Shown here in pieces: positions 58,401 to 64,000 of a stretch of 64,000 nucleotides of DNA (position 1 is the first letter of the stretch; the number at the start of each line of letters is the position of its first letter). The DNA lies in assembly GCA_039654915.1 (NCBI GenBank), contig CM077594.1, positions 18,661,001 to 18,725,000 on the forward strand, in the 5' to 3' direction. Under the pieces are notes generated by a model. It did not search any database. It saw nothing but the letters and a program-made list of their open reading frames with translations, and had not been told where the DNA came from. The position numbers and the translations under genes were made by a program. This stretch comes from Aquilaria yunnanensis (taxonomy: Eukaryota; Streptophyta; Magnoliopsida; Malvales; Thymelaeaceae).

Positions 58401-59560
58401 GCCTAAAATGAGAATTTTGGAGATTCTGAGGACTCCTCTCCTAATTACTTCAAGGGTCTAGGATAAATTCTTTTGGAGTGCTGCTAGTGATGAAAATTTC
58501 TTTATCTATTACGCATAGGAAGTTATCACAGCAAGCAGGCATGTTTAGGTTATAGTGGATGAGGTTATTTAGATTTGGTCTCTACACACCCTTGAGTGGG
58601 TAAAACACTTTATTTGGCTTTGTGGCTCTGGGTAAGCTAATAACAAATTGAAATCATGCTAAATGGGGCTTTTTCTCATCGAGTGCATGTAAGCACTTGT
58701 GGTGCTAAGGTCAAGGAGTTAACTATATATTCAGGCAGTGTATTATTATGGAAACAATTTGGGCTATGATTATCCATTCACACCAATTACCTCGGTTTCT
58801 TTTGAAGCATTTTGGTACTTGGCTCCAGGAAAATTGCAGGTCTCGATAGGTTCTTAGTTCAGGTCGCACATCTGCTAGTTGGTTTTCTGTTATTTTATGG
58901 GAGTTGTGTAAAGTTAGGAACCTTTATGGGAGCTGTGTAAAGTTAGGAACCAAATTGTATTCATTGGTGTTTGTGCTACTACCTTCAAGATAGTTGATTG
59001 TAGCCTTCAGCTTGAGTAGGAGAGAGTTACAGTGGTTAGAAGGGATGATATTCTTTGCCACGAAGATGCTAGGTGAATTTTATGGCATCCTCCTTCTTAT
59101 GGGTGCTTCAAGTTGGACGTGGATAGCTTAGTGTGCTAGTAAGGTTTTTCAGTAGCAACGAGAGGCATTATTAGAAACAGTGCGGGGTGCTGGTATGTGA
59201 CTTTACATTTTGCATGAGGGCAGTGAATTCTTTAATGGCAAAGCTTCTTGGCCTAAGGGAAGGTTTATGTTTGGTACAAGAGTTAGGGATTTAAGAAGCT
59301 GAGGTAGACATGGATGCAGAGCAAGTAGTCAACTTGGTAAATAATAAGAAAATTGAGCACTCATATGGAGTGCCTATCCAAGATTGTATCTTTTTTTATG
59401 GAGGCTTGTGCTACCACTCATATTAACCATATCCTGAGAGGATGGAATAAATATGCCGATGTTTTAGTAAATATGGGCGATCACTTGATTTAGCTTGGTC
59501 GCATGACATTCTCTAAACCTCCAAGTGCTTTGGGTTACCATTTGATGATGGACATGCAAG
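55480..59560 (+). pseudogene. LINE ORF2 remnant (endonuclease, reverse transcriptase, RNase H)
   Basis: Endonuclease begins IIGWNCRGVGND near 55490 and has FLLGEFNDF near 55880. Reverse transcriptase shows GLNQGDPLSPYL near 57370, and the catalytic FxDD is altered to FVND near 57520. A weak RNase H segment (GCFKLDVDS) lies near 59100. There are many stops. A 29-bp tandem duplication (TTTATGGGAG...TTAGGAACC) lies near 58895-58952. Confidence 0.85.
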
Positions 59561-59639
59561 GGGTCAGATGGCTTCAGTTTTAGCTTGCTTTTGCTTTAAT
59601 TATTCTTTTATGCCAAAAAAATATTTGAATTGGCTAGTC

Positions 59640-61260
59640 TTAATCTTTGTGTTCTAGAAATTATCACTTCCCTATTGGTATAATCAATATGGACTTGGTT
59701 CTATGACAACCAAGGGCACATCTAATTCAGATGTCCCTATTTGTAACTTATGGTTCCTAACCATTGAGTTAGAAATCATTAGCTGTTTTCCTGGTGTTCT
59801 ATTAAAAGCACTACATTCCAACTGTAATATAGCTACTATTTGACTTAATACTGTTGAAATTATGGCTCTTGCATAAAATAAAACTAAAATTGAGTGCCCA
59901 TTTAAAGTAAAGGCACTTTTTAGTGCTGGCATTGGTTGGGATGCTTCATTGGTCTGTGCAAAAACCCTTCCTAGCACTGCTCCCCTTATTGCTGGAAATG
60001 GTGGCATACTTAGTCCTCCATTAGTCTTTGTTTTGTTTGGGCAGTCCATCACCTAATGGTCATTTGCTCCACATTGTAAACAAGTGTTTGTATCCCAATA
60101 ACATGGTTTCTCTCCATGGTGTTTGTGGAACTTGTCACACTGAGGTCCTGTAGGCTTCCATGGTCCATTTCCCTTGTTACTTCTATTGGTTCCCATTTTT
60201 GTTTCTTGGCTTTTATTGTTTCCTGTCCTTCAACTTGTGGTGCAGACCTAATCAAAGAATTGAGCTTTTACTCATACTCCAAAATTGTCATGTTTGATTG
60301 AGAGAGTGAGTCAAACTCCAACTATTTCTAAACTTTCACTACTTTACTTATGTGTGATTTTGGAACTGTTCCATAAAATTCCCTTCACTTCATTTGCCTT
60401 TTTCTCTGTCCAGGCCTCCTATCTTGTTCTGCCTCAAAAGCCTCTTTTATAGCTCTCTACTATGTTTCAATTCTTCATACTAAATTATAAATTATAAGCA
60501 CCACTCTCTGTGTTAATGTAACTATGAACCTGTCAAAGACCTTTTCTATCTAGTTTAACCAAAATTCTAGCTCTTCAACATCCTTTTTTCCATCAAATGT
60601 TGGTGGTTTAAAGCCCTAGAATCTTCAAACTACTCATTGTTTCTATTTTATTTTCTTGACTATGTTTATTTCCTTTCTTTATGATCACTAATGACAGATT
60701 CTTACTCAGTTTGTTGTTGCTGATTTAAATTCTTATGTCGATTAACTTCTACATTCACACTTAGCCTATGTGCAGTTCTGATGATACATGCCTCATAGGG
60801 TTTGGAACCCTATTGGTCTTAGCCTGATGTTCTGCTAAGCCCTCGGCAACAGATTGTTCTCTAGCAACAATTTTTCTTTGGACATTTTATGCATTCTGGT
60901 CATTTTCATTTTATTGTCCTCTATTAGCATTGCCCTTAATAGCATTTTGTGCATTGGCCTCTACATTGGCATTTTGCATTGGTGCATTTCCCTCCAAGGC
61001 ATTTTTTTCTAGGATTTTGAGGTTGTTGGTAATGAATCAAGTTTTGGATATTGGTGTTCAGGAGTTGTAGGGCTACATTCATACCCATCAACAAATTTGT
61101 CAAACCAAATCTAATAGCTGATCCCTGCCTTTGACTTTATGCCCAATTAGCTTTTTTGTGTTGTCATCTGGTGTCAACCATATTATCTATCGTTCTTGCA
61201 TAAAACATTGGTTAACTTACTAAGTTAGTCTATCTAAGTTTACTGTGGACAATACTAGTT
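59640..61260 (-). pseudogene. Ty3-gypsy gag and protease remnant
   Basis: Minus-strand pieces show a zinc knuckle (CLQCGANDH...DCP, about 60020-60090, with a stop inside) and a protease strand LNGHSILVLF with the active-site Asp-Ser-Gly lost (59684-60052). Upstream gag is too decayed to outline. Confidence 0.75.
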
Positions 61261-61296
61261 TTATATCTTGGAAGAAACTTGCTCTAATACCAAAAC

Positions 61297-62009
61297 TGTC
61301 ACACCTTCCCCTAAAACATTAGGAAGGCCCAAGCACTAGGAAGGCTTCTGGGGCACTATGGCCCAAGGTGCAGACATGTGCACTTGGGCACCTAGGAGGG
61401 CCTTGAGGCACATAAAGCAAAGGCACATGCACATGCATTTAGAGGGCACCTGGTAGGGCTCCTGGGCATATGCAACAAGACTTATGCACCTACACACCCA
61501 CTCAATTAGCACCACTAGTCTAAGTAACAAGAAAGGTGATGCCAAGGAAGGACTAATGCTATTATAAACCTCAAGTTTAATTAAGAAATGTACTTTTATG
61601 GTAGATTAATAGACATGTTTAGAAAAAGGAACAAAACTTAGAAAAATCAAATTCATCTTCATCAGTTTACCTACTCGATTCCACTAGCCAAGGTCAAATA
61701 AGGAACCATAATATTTTGATGGTTGCAGTGGGCTTAATTAGGTAAAAGAAACATGTTTAAACCAGATTCCAAGGATCTGGATCAGTAGAACCAAGTTTCA
61801 TACTCAAAATCAAAACTAATAGAACAAAAATAACACTGATCTTCAACCAAAGAGTTGACTTTGCAGAAAACACATCTTTTAAAGGAAAGACATATATACG
61901 TAGCTCTAAATATATTAAAGTAAATTGTTCAAACCATCATTGCCCTACAAACCAGGCTAGAAACCATCTTGAACCTCTTACATATTGAACACCAGAACTA
62001 GGAGTAAGA
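61297..62009 (-). repeat. 5' LTR remnant of the decayed gypsy element, truncated
   Basis: It matches 48631-49360 in order and orientation up to CTAGGAGTAAGAACTT, where similarity ends abruptly at about 62009 and Helitron sequence begins. Confidence 0.8.
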
Positions 62010-62029
62010 ACTTTTCTTTAAGAAGCAGC

Positions 62030-62655
62030 ACCTGGGGGAGAGGGTAATACTTTCACCAAAAAATGATACGGTTGATGTTGTCAACAACAATATCATGAGT
62101 CTATTGTTACGGGACTTGACAACATACTTGAGTGTAGATCGTATATCTCCTATGTCTGAAAATGCTGATTCCTACTCTTTGTTATATCCGGTTGACTACC
62201 TTAACACGTTAAAGTTCTCTGGTCTTCCAAATCATATACTATCACTAATGGTTGTGGTTCTAATTATTCTAATGAGGAACATCAACCAAACATATGGCCT
62301 GTGTAATTGGACACTACTTATTGTTACAAAATTGGCTGAATGTGTTATCGAGGCAGAGGTTCTGACTGGAAGAAATGTAGGGATGCATTGCTTTATTCCA
62401 TGTATTAAAATGGTGCCGTCAGACATATAATTAACTTTTAATTTATCACGTCGGCAATTCCCCTGTCAAATCATGTTTTGCGATGACAGTAAATAAGAGT
62501 CAGGACCAAATATTCAGTCATGTTGGCTTGTACTTTTCTAAATCGGTTTTTGGCCATAGCCAACTATATGTTGCTGCTTCAAGTGTCACTTCTCCTAATG
62601 GATTTAAGGTGTTGATATGTAATAGCAGTACAACTAATATTTGTTTGACATAAAA
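62030..62655 (+). pseudogene. Helitron PIF1-like helicase C-terminal remnant
   Basis: The open piece 62095-62430 includes YPVDYLNTLKFSGLPNHIL and then GLCNWTLLIV and VIEAEVLTGRNVG, typical of the end of Helitron helicases. Beyond the stop at about 62430 similarity continues in shifted frames (for example RRQFPCQ and TICCCFKCH-like pieces) to about 62655. Confidence 0.88.
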
Positions 62656-62919
62656 TATTGTATACACTGAAATAGTTGATAAACTAAATAGATGTTAGAT
62701 TAAGTGAGAACCATTTCATTACCAGGTATGTCAACTTAATTTTAATTTTATCAATTATTACTAAAAAATTCCCCTAACAAATGATTTATTATGACTTTTT
62801 TTTTGCTTCCATTCCTTACGTTCATATAACTATGTGTTATTTTCTTTCATAGGTATAATTAGTCCAAATAAGGTAACAAAATCACCTCATTCATCACCTT
62901 ACGATAGTTAGGTTTAATT

Positions 62920-63360
62920 GGTCATTGAAGGCTCACATTACCTGAATTTGGGATTCTATTAGATCATCTGATTGAACCTACCTTGGTATTGATATGATAC
63001 TTTTATATGCACATGTAAGTGTTTTAATATTTACATTTATACATAGACAACAAATTCTAAGTTTTATTTATGCATGTTTTGTTAAATGATCATATTTGTG
63101 TAAGGGTGCCACAAGTGGAAGTTGATAAGGTTCATGTTATACTTCTAGAAAGAGGTGTTTATACCATTAAAAATTTTATAATTGCACATACCCCACCTAG
63201 CTTTAATCTAGCGATGTCATCATACAAAATTTATTTCTCCTGATTTATATATGTGACTATTGTCTTGGGTGATTGCATCAAGATTGCTCAACATAGGTTT
63301 TAATTGTTAATTACTCAGAAATCCCATCAAGGTGTCCGGGTAGCAAGATTTGCACAGGTG
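62920..63360 (+). pseudogene. RPA70-like OB-fold remnant carried by the Helitron
   Basis: Two pieces are visible. WSLKAHIT and TYLGIDMILLYAH (62925-63015) are followed by a GTAAGT donor-like site, then RGVYTIKNFIIAHTPP and SYKIYFS (63110-63240). This is the order seen in the DNA-binding domain of plant replication protein A large subunit. Stops in the first piece show decay. Confidence 0.7.
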
Positions 63361-64000
63361 TTTTAACCCTAACCTTATCAATCTTTTGCAAGTTTTTTAT
63401 TCACTATTTATAAATAAAATACAAATATAATAACTTTATGATCATTCTATAACTAAAGCAACAGATATCATTGGAAAATTGTTTGTGTGTGAACCCGCTC
63501 ATGACAAAAAAAAAGTGATGGTGTTCTTACACCAATGCGCAATATTTGGTTGAAGAATAACATGTATGTTTTAATTTATTCTCACTTTCATATATTTCAT
63601 ATACTTAATATATTAGTATTGATTTTTTACATTTCTTGTTCTTCTAGAGGAGCTGAAATATAGGCTATGTTGTAGTACACCTTATCCTTTTTAATGAATT
63701 TTATGACCATCAAGATCATGTAGTCTTAATTGTTACATGCACATACGTGAAGGTGTATGATGGTATGTCAATCAACCATATATCGTGTGAAATAATGTGA
63801 TACACTACACTATACTCGTGCCTCATATTATCATCCATTTACATATATATGCTTCAAATAATATGCAAGAAGATATTATGTTACGTCTACATGTGGAACT
63901 AAGCTTTATGCTAATTTGGACTTACTTGAAGCTACCACTTTATTGAAATCGTAAGCTTTTTTCAATTCCTTTCTTACATTGCTATTAACATAATATACAT

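Larger units (their letters stand above)
53835..59621 (+). mobile_element. decayed L1-type LINE inserted in the gypsy element
   Basis: On the plus strand: ORF1 with a DUF4283 domain, then endonuclease, reverse transcriptase and C-terminal RNase H, ending in a short A-run (59614-59621). Gypsy sequence continues on both sides in the opposite orientation. The 5' end and target duplication were not fixed precisely. Confidence 0.82.
48631..62009 (-). mobile_element. decayed Ty3-gypsy element split by a LINE and cut by a Helitron
   Basis: In minus orientation: 5' LTR remnant (61297-62009), tRNA-Met-type primer site (GGTATTAGAGC, 61281-61291), gag and protease remnants (59640-61260), LINE insertion, pol remnants (50660-53810) and 3' LTR. 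Many stops and frameshifts are present. The LTR differences are frequent, so the insertion is old. Confidence 0.82.
62010..64000 (+). mobile_element. Helitron remnant with helicase and RPA-like parts, runs off the window
   Basis: Helicase C-terminal sequence is followed on the same strand by RPA70-like sequence, the arrangement known from plant Helitrons. The breakpoint at 62009 is within a gypsy LTR. The Helitron 5' part is missing, so this is a truncated copy or a rearranged end. The 3' hairpin and CTRR end were not found and should lie to the right. Confidence 0.75.

Overview
The window is plant nuclear DNA, most likely from a eudicot. It holds one ordinary intron-containing host gene, a SCAR/WAVE subunit, in a region full of plant transposons: an Ogre/Tat-type Ty3-gypsy element, MULE-like elements, a hAT MITE, a solo LTR, an L1-type LINE and a Helitron with an RPA-like gene. 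No tRNA, rRNA or CRISPR array was seen. All calls come from reading the sequence and the protein translations; no search was run.

Left third (1-20871). A very large LTR retrotransposon reads on the minus strand. Its 5' LTR is 16901-20871 (about 4 kb, TATA box at 20340-20348). A tRNA-Arg-type primer site lies at 16880-16897. Then come ORF1 (DUF7745-like plus coiled coil), gag-protease with a G-patch, and pol (RT, two RNase H domains, integrase). A 207-nt GT-AG intron at 10874-11080 would splice out the gag-pro stop and keep the frame into pol. No 3' LTR appears downstream of pol. Instead the minus strand continues with three tandem intronless genes for small Cys4 zinc-finger proteins (3878-6077), an intronless LOG-type cytokinin-activating enzyme (2659-3288), and a 73-bp tandem repeat (1-2140) running off the window. 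Ogre-type elements are known to carry tandem repeats just before the 3' LTR. The layout therefore allows a giant element carrying cargo genes: a cytokinin enzyme and proteins resembling the nucleic-acid-binding proteins of plant flexiviruses. This is the main hypothesis of the report, and the decisive evidence (the 3' LTR) lies outside the window.

Middle (20872-41212). AT-rich intergenic DNA is followed by several long-TIR MULE-like elements. Three have 9-bp target duplications (25027-26127, 26915-28283, 37628-38487), and the first carries a broken receptor-kinase fragment. A 467-bp hAT-type MITE (28311-28777) lies beside the second. The SCAR gene occupies 29682-36482 on the minus strand; nine exons can be joined in frame to give 1222 residues. 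A solo LTR with a 5-bp duplication lies at 39793-41207.

Right third (41213-64000). Old nested transposons: a long-TIR element (about 41600-43270), a small LTR-element remnant (47243-48630), and a decayed Ty3-gypsy element (48631-62009, minus) split by a decayed L1-type LINE (about 53835-59621, plus). One LTR of the gypsy element is cut at 62009 by a Helitron with helicase and RPA-like remnants. I see no functional host gene there.
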